This document shows, piece by piece, positions 1 through 11,200 of a DNA stretch of 64,000 bases. Below the pieces are notes generated by a model, which had not been told where the DNA came from, did no database searches, and worked only from the letters and a program-made list of their open reading frames with translations. Origin of the DNA: Anagrus nilaparvatae (taxonomy: Eukaryota > Arthropoda > Insecta > Hymenoptera > Mymaridae); the NCBI GenBank assembly GCA_022575985.1, contig JAKSXM010000272.1:25602501-25666500 (forward strand), given 5' to 3'. Positions within the stretch are counted from its first letter, which is position 1; each line of letters starts with the position of its first letter. A program made the position numbers and the translations under genes.

Positions 1-870
1 CGAATTTCCCGAATGACAATTTTCACGAATAATATTTATAAAATAAATTATCGATAAATCTAAGCACTGAAGTTTTTAATTGTGATATTAGTTGATGTTT
101 CTTTCATTTAGGACAATCTATTTATAGAAAGATTCAATCAGAGGGTTTGCAAGAGCAGTATCAAAATGTTCACAATGATGTTATAAAAACTTAAACACAT
201 ATGTTATTATTATTGGCTTTCGTTCCCATAAATGATGTCTCTGCTGTATTCAAAAAGCTTAGTCGATCTGCAGGTCCACTGCTTGCACATGTTTTGCAGT
301 ATTTTGAAAAAGTATACAAAGGCATACCTGCTGGAGGAAGAAAGTGCGCTGTAAATCCAATATACCTACCCATCAGAACAATGGAACCAGCGAGAAGCAG
401 CCCTAATAGGTCAGCATAAGATAAACAACATAAGTGAGGGGTGTCACTGTCGCTTCCGCCTTCTTGTAGGAAAAAACCACTCTGATATGTATTCATTTTT
501 ACTACAGCTGCAAAAGGAACAAGGTGACACAGAAATAACAATAACAGAGTTATGTTTAGGTAAATCGGTTAAGGCAGCACCAAAAAAAAGTGGTTAATGT
601 ATCAAAATACAATTGAAAATATTGCTAATGAGTTCATCAATTATAAAAATAATGGTACAGAACTAGAGTTCTTAGAACTTACTGGAAGCAATATTTTACT
701 GTAAATCAATTTGTTTAAATTGATTATATGTTAATAAATTGTTTAAAAATGATTTTTTGTTATTTTATTCGTGAACAAAGCTGTTCGGAAAATAAGTATT
801 CGTGAAATATGAATTCGTGAAATGAGTCGTTCGTGAAAAGGGTTGTTCGTGAAATTCGATTCGGGAAAAA
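1..870 (+). pseudogene. MULE (Mutator-like, FLYWCH-type) transposase remnant with inverted ends
   Basis: Three fragments of a MULE transposase read on the plus strand. At 111-191 GQSIYRKIQSEGLQEQYQN is the segment after the catalytic core. After one in-frame stop, 201-350 gives LAFVPINDVSAVFKKL and VLQYFEKVYKG, typical of FLYWCH/MULE proteins. After a frameshift, 509-598 gives LQKEQGDTEITITELCLGKS, resembling the family's C-terminal part. The catalytic DDE residues lie upstream of what is present. The outer sequences are related in inverted orientation: CGAATTTCCCGAATGAC near base 1 and the repeated TTCGTGAAA/TTCGGGAAA at 768-862, as expected of MULE terminal inverted repeats. The copy is dead. 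The family call rests on motif recall and is fairly secure. Confidence 0.7.
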
Positions 871-889
871 GGTCGGAAACCATAATTTT

Positions 890-1150
890 ATAAATATTCC
901 GAGTCACAGCACTGTACGTCAAGACCGCAATACACATGGTGGTGGTATCTTGCTTTTTATAAAAGAAAATTTTAAGGCCAAAATCCTTTGATCTTCAAGG
1001 ACTGAACAGATTGGTAAGCCTTTAAAACCGGAATACCACTTTTGCTCGGTTTGGGAAGGTAATTCTACTCCTGTCTTAATAGCTCTAGTCTACCGTCCCC
1101 CTAACGTTAAAATCAGATCGGACCTAAAGTTTATTGAATTAAAAATCAAA
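890..1150 (+). pseudogene. Non-LTR retrotransposon (LINE) endonuclease-domain fragment
   Basis: One plus-strand frame reads SHSTVRQDRNTHGGGILLFI, then one stop codon (tga at 990), then in the same frame a stretch containing FCSVWEGNSTPVLIALVYRPPN. The RxDRNTHGGGxLL block and the LALVYRPPN block, about 50 residues apart, are hallmarks of the apurinic-like endonuclease domain of Jockey/R1/I-type LINEs. No reverse transcriptase follows, so this is a truncated inactive piece. It abuts the MULE remnant, which suggests nested insertion. Confidence 0.75.
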
Positions 1151-3504
1151 TTTACTATTTCAGTTTATTGAATCAAAAATCCCTTGGAGCAAATTTTTGA
1201 AATCAGAGGTTTTCAATCTAAAGTGATTTCATCCAGTTCTCAAGGAAAAGTGTCAAAAAAACTTATTTCAGATATTAATAAAATCAATGAAAAAATGATA
1301 AAAATGGTAAAATATCAGAAACAAATCGACGAAACAAAAAAAAATTTAGTACGAAATTTCATTCATTTGTTGTCGAGTAGCAACAATAACACTGGTTTCC
1401 GATTAAGTGAAAAATACTGAAAAATTGCAAATATCAGAAACAACTCCATGAATAAAAATAAATTAAGTACAAAATTTTTTAAATTATATCTATCTGTGCG
1501 TGTTCCAGACTAAATTTTATTCACTTTTCGTCAAATAATCACAAAAACACTGGTTTCAGATATCCAATAATTAGAGAAAAAAAGCTAAAAATTGAACTGT
1601 TTTGAACAGGCCCAGAAAGTAATTTCTTCATATAGATCCAAGGATCAGTACCCCTGATCATCTTACATTTACAAATAGAAGCAAACACAGTGTGTCACTT
1701 TTTGGATTTAGCTAAAAAAAAAGAAATACCTGAAGAAGTACCTGTCATGGAACGGTTGTTCTAGAAAAACTTTCGAATGAAATGAAAAAAATTTTTTCTT
1801 TTTTTACGGCTCACGTATTTTTGTCATAAGAATCATTTGTCATCCAAAAACTTGCATAGCTTTCTTTATTTGGTTAAAAAATATTCACCTTGTAATGAAA
1901 TTGTTAAAAATAACATAATAATTTAATGTTAAAGAAAATAATAAATTTCTGTAATTCATTAAAAATTAAAATAAATTTTTGAATAAATTAAATACAATAA
2001 ACAAAATTTATGCAATAATATATTACTTTATTTCTCTTGTATTGCAATTAACTAATTTATGATCACTGTCCATAATTCTTATACAAGAAATTTAATCAAT
2101 AATAAATCAAAGAAACATTATTTTTAATACATTCATACACACATTTTCATATATTTTGTACGCCCTAAAAACAAAACTAAAAAAGTACCTTTAAAAAATG
2201 TATGACTTCCCACATCAAAGGTTAACGCCTACAAAGTACATTATGAAGCAAAAGAATAAAATGAATTCATTCTCACGTACCTATAGGAAAAAAAGTATCA
2301 TCACAAATAATTTTGGCTTTAAATCAGCGTCACATTAAACACGCATTTATATTATTAAAAATAAATACCAATTATTAGTTTTTTACATGCACATTATTTA
2401 TGTACCGGAAAAGAAAATAAAATTTATTTTTTTATGTACTGTTAGATATTAAAATTTTTTTGTAATAAGACAATGCTTTAATAAATAATTTACAAGCATA
2501 TTTTTTGACAATGTCTTAATACAAAGTTTTGATCATTTCTAAATAAAATGATGCTCAATGCATTACTTATCAGGATTTTTGCACATATAAATAGTAAACA
2601 TCGTTTTTTAAAAAGTAAGTCCTATGTGGTAACAGTTTGATGTCGCTCTGAAAACAAATTTTCGGGGGTGTTTTTATAAGTTAAAGGGTGCTAAATTCGC
2701 TTACAACATCAGGGACCCATGTAATAACCCATTATAAAAACAATCACCGGAAAATATAGCGTAAACATGAAAAATTAAGAAGAGTTTTACTGTAATTAAA
2801 ACACTGTAAATTTCGGAATAAAGCTGTTAAGTAACCATCTGAGTCAAAAAATGCTTGAAATATGGCCTGTACATACAAAATAGTGCAGAAAAAAAATTGT
2901 ATACTTTATAACTTGGGTATCATTTTCCTGCAAAAGTCAAAAAAATGTAAAAAAAGTATCAAAACTTTAGCTGAAAATAATTTAAAATAACACAAAAAAT
3001 TTGATGATTACTTACAATTTAGGCATTTATCCAAAAATAATTTAAAAATTCAATTTCATACACAAAAAAACTAATTCATAAAATACAGCTTAACGAAAAT
3101 TCTTGTCAAATAATACAGCACGTGCAGATACATAAAAACAAAAATATGTTTCATTTTTTTGTTATAAATGTATGTCAAAAAGTCATAATTCGTTATGCAC
3201 GATTTTTCGAAATATTATTTAAGCATCATTTTTTTGATATATACAAAAAAAAAAGGAAATCGTAACAAAACTGACAAAAAAAAAGTAATGGACGTTATTG
3301 CTTTATAATAAATTAAATATAAACCATAACGAATTAAAATTACATTAGCAGTATTTTCTGTATAGGGATATATAAAATAAAGTACCCTTATAAAAACGAA
3401 TTTTGTTTTTTTCTTTGTCCATGAAATTTGATTTTGGTATTAATTAATAAATAACAAACTTTTTCTCGCTTGTTTTTTTTTTAATTAATTTGAAAATTAC
3501 AATA
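1151..3504. other. AT-rich non-coding stretch
   Basis: No recognisable gene. A 78-codon open frame at 1184-1420 is lysine- and asparagine-rich with no family resemblance and is treated as chance. The rest is long A and T runs. An undetected first Wnt11 exon could lie here or further left, but none could be identified. Confidence 0.6.
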
Positions 3505-4776
3505 TTATATCGGTAGTTCTTAGCTATTTTTACCCAAGTCTGAGGTCGATGTCTTGGATTTAAAAAATACTAATTGCACTGTGTTTGGTATGTAAAAATA
3601 TGGTTAATGGCCAATTTTTAAGGCTCTAGGTGGCTTGGTTGCGATTTGGCAGCTGTTTTTCCAATTTTGATTTTTTTCGAATTCTCAGCCACCCGTTTGC
3701 TTTTTATTTTCTGGACGCCCTAAATAAGCCAAAAAAATATTTTCCATATACAGGTGGGTAGTAAAAATTCCCGCCCAATCCGAATCTGACCATGTTTTTT
3801 CGGGAAAACCTCAGGAAAAGCCGGAAAATCGGAAAAACTAAAGGAAACTGGAAAATACAAATTTCTCAAAAAGCGTCACTTTTTTTTTTTTTTTTTATTT
3901 TTTTTACATGTTTTTCCCCATACTTTTCATGCTGGTAATCTCCTTTTTTGACACATTTGCCTTTTAAGTACTTAAAAATCAATTTTAGGCTCAAAAAAAT
4001 GATTTTAAAAATTGTTCATTTTCTGAATTTTTAACCAAAAACTCACCAAAAACTCACAACAAAAAACTCACGAAAAAAAAAAATTTTACTATGTTATTTT
4101 TTATTTCAAAATTTTTTCTAATTATTTCAAGAGTTTTTCGTGAGTTTTTCGTGAGTTTCTCGTGAGTTTCTCATGAGTTTCTCGTGAGTTTTAAGGGAGT
4201 TTTTCGTGAGTTTTTCGTGAGTTTTTCGTGAGTTTCTCGTGAGTTTCTCGTGAGTTTTTTAAATGATTTTTAAAATCATTTTTTTGAGCCTAAAATTGAT
4301 TTTTAAGTACTTAAAAGGCAAATGGGACAAAAAGGAGGTTACCAGCATGAAAAGTATGGGAAAACACATGTAAAAAAAATTTAAAAAACAAAAAAAAAAG
4401 TCACGCTTTTTGAGAAATTTGTATTTTCCAGTTTCCTATAGTTTTTCCTATTTTCCGGCTTTTCCTGAGGTTTTCCCGAAAAAACATGGTCAGATTCGGA
4501 TTGGGCGGGAATTTTTACTACCCACCTTTATATGGAAAATATTTTTTAGGCTTATTTAGGGCGTCCAGAAAATAAAAAGCAAACGGGTGGCTGAGAATTC
4601 GAAAAAAATCAAAATTGGAAAAACAGCTGCCAAATCGCAACCAAGCCATCTAGAGCCTTAAAAATTGGCCAGTAACCATATTTTTACATACCAAACACAG
4701 TGCAATTAGCATTTTTTAAATCCAAGACATCGACCTCAGACTTGGGTAAAAATAGCTAAGAACTACCGATATAAGA
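3505..4776. repeat. 1.27 kb foldback element (long inverted repeat)
   Basis: The left arm starting TATATCGGTAGTTCTTAGC (about 3507) is matched in reverse complement by the right arm ending GCTAAGAACTACCGATATA (about 4772). Matching runs through several blocks: the GTGTTTGGTATGTAAAAATA block, GGCAGCTGTTTTTCCAATTTTGA, GGGCGTCC/GGACGCCC, and the TTTAAGTACTTAAAAATCAATTTTAGGCTC block, to about 4010 and 4260. Arms are about 500 bp with few mismatches. The loop (4020-4258) contains a decamer array. No open frame suggests a transposase, so the element would be non-autonomous. It lies just upstream of the visible Wnt11 exons. Confidence 0.9.
4131..4258. repeat. Tandem array of about 12 copies of a GAGTTTYTCGT-like decamer
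   Basis: GAGTTTTTCGT or GAGTTTCTCGT repeats about every 10 bp, with one degenerate unit (GAGTTTTAAGG). It sits on the right side of the foldback loop. Reverse-complement units (ACTCACGAAAA-like) occur at about 4042-4072 on the left, so the array takes part in the hairpin. Confidence 0.85.
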
Positions 4777-5274
4777 TTTGAAAAATGGTTTTTAAAAATT
4801 AAAATTTCAGAAATATAAAAATTGCATATTTATTAAAATTTGACAAAAATTTTTGCTTTCGCCCAAGCAAAAAGCCTACATCCGATAATTCTTGCAGATA
4901 TATTTTTGGATTAAATTAGATCGAGCCCAAAATTGCAGTATCCAAATTCAAAAAATTTAGAGTATCTGAAAGGGTATTTAATTAGTATTTTCTTCACTAG
5001 TATTGATTTTCATTAATTACTTGCTTCATGATTTTACTAACACGCGTAAAAAATGTATGATATATTTTTTAATGCACCCTTATTAAAATCAAATATGCCA
5101 TAAGGTTAAAAACATAAATCACATTTTAAGTGAAGCATATTTAAGATACGTTAAATTATAAGTAAATTAACTTTCCATTTAATAATATTTCCTTGAATTA
5201 TTAAATTTTATAAAAGAAAAAAAAACAAATAAATTTACATAAAGATTATATTTAAAAAAGTTTTAAAATATCAG
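4777..5274. other. AT-rich sequence upstream of the first visible Wnt11 exon (probably intron)
   Basis: No gene recognised. It ends in the acceptor AATATCAG at 5267-5274. Because the first visible Wnt exon begins after the usual signal-peptide region, this is most likely intron. Confidence 0.5.
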
Positions 5275-8200
5275 TGCTTTAGGAAAAGCAGATGACGGCT
5301 TTTTATGGAGTCGAGAAGCTTGTACAGGAGCAAAAAATTCCGGTTTATTAGAAAATAAACAAGCAAGAGCTTGTCGTGCTAATCCAGATATTATGCAAAA
5401 TCTCGTGCAGGCTGCGAGAGATACTGTTAAAGTTTGCCAACAAGCTTTTAGGAGTCAAAGATGGAATTGTAGTAGCATTGAAAGTGCACCTGATTATACA
5501 CCAGAACTAATATCAGGTAATAAGTGACATTGAATTCTAAACATTTGATCCTTGATTTAATCAATTTTTAATACTAAGGTACAAGAGAACAAGCATTTGT
5601 TTATGCAATGGCAGCTGCAGCAGCAGTTTGGCGATTAGCTCGAGGTTGTGCTCTTGGAAATTTAGCATCTTGTTCTTGTGCCTCACCACCAAATCGAGAA
5701 CCTCCTGCAGCATCTGCATTAGTGGCTTCTTCACCATTTTCACCAACATCAGTCACGTTAAGTCCTATAACACAACGAAATGTTTTTAAATGGGGTGGCT
5801 GTGGAGATGATGTAAGATCAGCTTCTAGGATGGCTAAAAGATTTCTTCAAGGATCAACTTCACCACCAGGTGCTGGTTCACATGCAAAATTTCTTCATGC
5901 AGTTAATATGCATAATAATAGGGCAGGAAGAAGGGTTAGTATTTCTGAGTACGTTAGTATTTACTATTTTTCTATCTTAATTAAATTGCTGCTTCTTGAT
6001 TTTCAATAGGCAGTAGAACAATCACTTACATTGGAATGTAAATGTCATGGAGTATCAGGTTCATGCAGTGTTCGAACATGTTGGCGCGGACTCGGTCCAG
6101 CTGGTCCAATAGCAGCAGGAATGAGATTACTTCGTCGTTATTCAACAGCTGCTGAAGTTAGACCAACATCCAGTGGTAGATTACCACCATTGTATCATCA
6201 TAATAATCTTCTTTATACAACCAAAAGTCCAGATTATTGTCTTCCAGATAAAAGAAAAGGTAGCTTAGGAACTGTAGGAAGGTAAGTTATATACAATTTT
6301 TTACTAATCTCTAATTATCTTTAATTTAATAAATTAGTATTCTTGACTACGCTGCAAATTTAATGTTCCCGGAAATCGAAATTAAAAAAAAATTTAAACG
6401 TTTTCATATAAATTATACAAATTAAACTTTGTGGTACAGAAATAAAATTCCACTGATTTTAGTATACATAATAATATATAATAACTAAATACATACTTTA
6501 CAAATTGGCATTTATATAAAATGCAGTCATTAAAAATTAATACCTATATATAACTCTTTGAACGTCTCATTAGAGGCTATAAGTCTCATCAAACTACTAT
6601 AAAGCTATTAATAATAAAATTCTTCCTATATATGATTTTGTAACTTAGTATTTAAATGTTCAAAGTTTAATATATGGATGTGTTCAGTTAATAATACGTC
6701 TATTAATAATATTTTTTCAAGCTCAATCGGGTAAATGTATGAAATGAAAGTTTCAATTTGTCTATGAAATGTTTGAGGAAAAATTTTTAATTCTGTAGTC
6801 TACAGATCTGAATTCGAAAAATTGACAGAAGAGCTATTTTGCAAACTTTAAAAATTTTGATAACGATAATTTTAAATTCAAAAACGCATCTGTAAAAAAA
6901 ACTTTTGACGCAGTTTGTTGCGTTATGCTCCTAAAGACCTGTGTTTATTAAAAAAGGGTGATTTATATATTATTAGGGTGATTTATGTATTTATAGATTA
7001 TTCGAAAATTATAACAAAATTTTGTCTCCAGTATGCTTTTCAGGTCACTGAACCCAAATTTCGAAGTCCTGTTTGTGAAAACTTCTCGAAACTTACGAAT
7101 AATGAAAAATAATCCCTAAAATCAGGAGTTTTTTATTAATTTAAGAGTATTTTGAAAAATTTTACGTTAAGAACTCCGAAATTTGATATCAGCGACTCAA
7201 AAAACATACTGGAGGACTATCCTTGTCATGATTTATGAATATTGTAAAAATATTTCAAATACACACATAAGAAGTTTATTTTCTGGGCATTTGACTCATT
7301 TTCCATGAACTGGACATTCGAATTCATAATAAGCAGCTCTAGAAACCTAAGTAATCAGCTAAATCTCGTTATCGCTTGTAAATATTGCAAAAACATCCTT
7401 AAAAAAGTGTGGATTATTGATAACTCAAGGGTATGAGACAAATTTCTTTAGCGACAATCAGCGAATCTAAAAACTTTTATTGAATTTTTTCTCATCTTGG
7501 TTGGTAAAAAGGTACCTCTCATCTTTGCCCCTTTATGTGATTTGACTAGAATAAATGCCGTATGATACTTCTCAATAATTGATGGTCTTTAGAAGCAGTG
7601 TTTCGAAAATTGAATCAAAATTTATCAATACCTAATGCAAAATAATTGAAGTAAGATATCGGTAATACTCAAAGGTACAAAAAAGGTACAAAAAAATTTA
7701 CTTTATTTGCTTTCGTTTAAAATTTCATGAAACTAATAATAATAAAAATTATCCTATATTTTTATAAAAATTTTTATTTTTAATAAAACTATCATGAAAA
7801 AATCCAATATTTATAGGCAAATAAATATTCAGGTCAGGATATGTACTTGTATTGTGTAAAAATATACTTGAAGTTTACTAATTAAAAAAAATTTAATTTA
7901 TATAATATTTGAAATAAATATGGGGCATTTTATCAAAGTAAAATACTTTTAAAAATAAAAATTACTTTGAAAAGTTTTTGTTGTCAAAATAATATTTAAA
8001 CAAGTAACCTGGCATTAAACGTCCCATATATAAAGAATATATTTAAAAACTAGTTTTAATTTTTTTTAGAGCAGAAGCCCTGTGAACCCCTTTAGGGTAA
8101 TTTCGATTTAGTTTTTTTAATTTGTATTTCTTTTGTTTTGTATGTTATTGCACTTTTTTTTCATATATAAATATATTTAAAAGTACTTGTTTTTTAAGCT

Positions 8201-11200
8201 TTACAATACCTAAGTACCATTGAAAAAAAATTATTGAATATATTATGTTATAGGTACGATTAAATTGAAACGTCAGTTGGGTTTGTTATTTATATATATT
8301 AAAAATATCAATAGAATACATATATAATAAGGATTTGCATGTATGATACGTGAATATACGTGAATTTTCAAAATTCTTTTTTTCCGTTTTATAAATATTT
8401 TTTTGTATTATAAACATCTTGAAGAAATATTAATTGTTCATGTTCATAAATTTTTATAATTATAATTATGGATAAATATTCTTATTACCCAGGGGGTGGT
8501 TTTGACTTTCTTATATTTTTAAAAATCCTATAGTTATGGTTATGGCCACGGTTATGGCATTAGAAAATTTAAATCATTTTCAGGTATTTTTTTATTTGGG
8601 AACATAGGCCATGAGTGGTTGAGCAAATACATGCTTTTAATTTTAACGAAAATTCGACCCAGGCAAAATCTAAGTTTCATCATTCTCAAAAGAGGCTACT
8701 TCTGGATGAGTACAATGATTTGGTCCTCGGAATCAAACCTAACCTAACCTAACCTAACAAAAGATATAAAAAAAACTCACTGATTCCCGTTGGAATTCGG
8801 CCTTTAAACCATGATAGGTCCCTGAAAACCTTAAATAACCGTTTTTTTTGGGATTTGAATTGATCGGCAATCGAAAAAGCGCTCATCCGAGAATGTTCAA
8901 CTATCTAACAAGCGTAGAAAATATGACGAAAATTCAAAGCACCTTACATTTTTTACTAAAAGCTCCAGCGTATGCGATCTTTGCAAAGATGGGCAACATC
9001 CATTATTTAAATGTCCTGAATTTAAAAACATGCATGTTTCCCAACGTTTCAAACACGTTCGCGGAAAACAACTATGCCAAAATTGCCTTCGATCGCATGA
9101 AGGTGAAAAATGTAGCGGCTGCATAGTTTGCAATAAAGGTTACAACAGCCTCTTGCATAATAGTAATTTTAAGGGGAATAATAAACCATTTGATAAAAAA
9201 TCTGGTTCTTATCAGGCATGACTAGAGGATTTTACCCTTACCAGCCTGCGCAATTACACAATGATCCTTCGCACTCTTTTTATGTCATGACCACGGCTAT
9301 TGGCATTGTAGCAAATAATGCAAACGAGTTTATAAACTGTCCCCTTTTATTGGACTGTTCTACTGCAAATCTTATAACTGAAAAATTCGCAAGATCTTTG
9401 AATCTCTCCATAAGAAAATTTTCGCTACCCGTAAGTGTTTTGAATTCAATTAATTATTCAATTAATTCATACAATTAATTATAAATTCAAAATACAGCGA
9501 TTACAATAAAACCTTAGATTTTTTATCGTACCCAGCATAACTGATTTTATTCCAAGCGAACCAATAATGCCTAGTGAATCTATGAAAATTCCCAGTAAAT
9601 TACCGCTTGCTGATCCAAATTTCTGAACCCCTTCAGAAGTGCACATGCTAGTAGGATCTGGGCCTACTCTATTTCTCTTACAGACGGTAAATTCAATTTA
9701 TCTAAGAATGGTCATGACCTTTTTTTGCAAAATACGGAGTTTGGCTTGGTAATTGGAGGTAGTCTCATTGCTAAAATTCGGAAACCAAATCATAAATCTG
9801 AAGAAGAAAAAATGTGCATAGAGCATTTCAGAAAAAATACCATTCGCGATGCTATGGTCGTATAGTAATTGCTTTACCGTTTAAAGAAAATAAAAATTTA
9901 CTAGGTTCCTCGCTTAATCTTGCACTTAAACGACTTTTCTCATTAAAATGACGTTTTCAGCGCGACCCAAACTTTGAAAAAGAATATACTGGTGTGATAC
10001 AAGGGCGTGTCGATTTGGGTCACATGCAAGAAGTACCAGAACATCCAGGTTAAATAGATTATCATCATCCTCACCACGCGGTATTTAAATTTAAATCCTC
10101 CAAAAAACGGTTATTTTAGGTTTTCAGGGGCCTATCTTGGCTTAAAGGTCTAATTCCAACGGGAATCAGTGAGCTTTTTGATATCTTTTGTGATGCTACT
10201 ATTTAGGTATTTAGCTACTGCTCAATTTTTTAAAATCCGGTAAGCTAAGATTATGAACTAATGTTTCAAACAAATTTCGAAAACTTGGCTAATTTTCATA
10301 GTTACCCGACAATTGCGGTAGTTTATGGACTGGTAAGTTTGCTCATGGAGTATTGGAATTTAAAATGATATTTGAAGATATATTTTGCGCATTTGATTTA
10401 TTATTTCTATTTTTTAATAATTTTCGGACTTGCGTTGCCGTTTTAAAATAATTATCTTCAATTTCGATTTTAATTTCTTCAGGTTCCTCCGCGGGCAAGG
10501 CTATGACTAATTCATCGTGAATTTTTTTGAAGCTTTCATAGGAATTTTTTATTGTTTCAAAACGTAATTCTAATTCATCGAAATCTATTTCAGATTTTAA
10601 ATAATCTAAAAAACCAAGATATTTTATTTTTGACGGATAAACGAGTTTGCCTTCTCTCTAAACACTATGGTGTAAATATATGTCCAAAATTACACAACAA
10701 CACTCTATGGCATGTAATAATTATTTTTTATACTCTATGTTGTGTAAAAATTTTTGTTATACATTTTATACGCGGTAAAATTTTATAATTACACTATATA
10801 AATGGTAAATTTATAAATTACACTATTAGAAATAAATATCTAATTGTGTAAATTTAAAAATCACAAAATATAAAAACGCGCGCGCCGACGTCGAGTATAA
10901 TATGACTTTGAACACCAAACAATGGTTTCTTTATCCAAAAATTGTATTAATTCTTCGGTATTAAATTTAGCAGTAACCTGTATGAAAATATTTTATATCA
11001 TAAACATGTTTTATATTTTGAGGTTATTGTGAACTTCAACGAATTTTTTTTTAAAAGCATTCCAGAACTCTGTGATTACCGATATTTTCTATGGGAAATT
11101 TAGTAAATTTGGGCCTATTGGTTCCGGATTTTCTGAAGCCAAAAAGCGATTAAAAAACTTTTCCTCTTACAGAAATTTTTTTTTTAGTTCCTCATCTACA

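Larger units (their letters stand above)
8680..10230. mobile_element. Inverted-repeat element enclosing BEL/Pao sequence
   Basis: At 8733-8855 the sequence runs (CCTAA)4, AAAAGATATAAAAAA, CTCACTGATTCCCGTTGGAATT, ..GGTCCCTGAAAACCTTAAATAACCGTTTTTT, GGATTTGAATT. At 10086-10210 the same blocks occur in reverse-complement order. Arms are about 120 bp. The left flank (GAGGCTACTTCTGGATGAGTACAATGATTTGG) matches the outer terminal sequence of the related element at 14420-15178; the right outer end is eroded. The interior is a degraded BEL/Pao gag-pol fragment, an unusual cargo. Confidence 0.75.

Noticed and set aside
191..541. 116-codon minus-strand open frame with a hydrophobic stretch, looking like a small membrane protein
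   Set aside because: It is the antisense of the MULE transposase fragments read on the plus strand; the plus-strand frames match a known family in order.
1184..1420. 78-codon open frame
   Set aside because: Low-complexity Lys/Asn/Ser composition expected from AT-rich sequence; no splice context or family resemblance.
4131..4258. Possible CRISPR-like array (regular short repeats)
   Set aside because: Decamer units are contiguous with no spacers, and the window is clearly eukaryotic.
8735..8758. Interstitial telomere (CCTAA)n from a chromosome fusion
   Set aside because: Only four to five units, located at the same position of a transposon terminal repeat that recurs elsewhere without a telomeric context.
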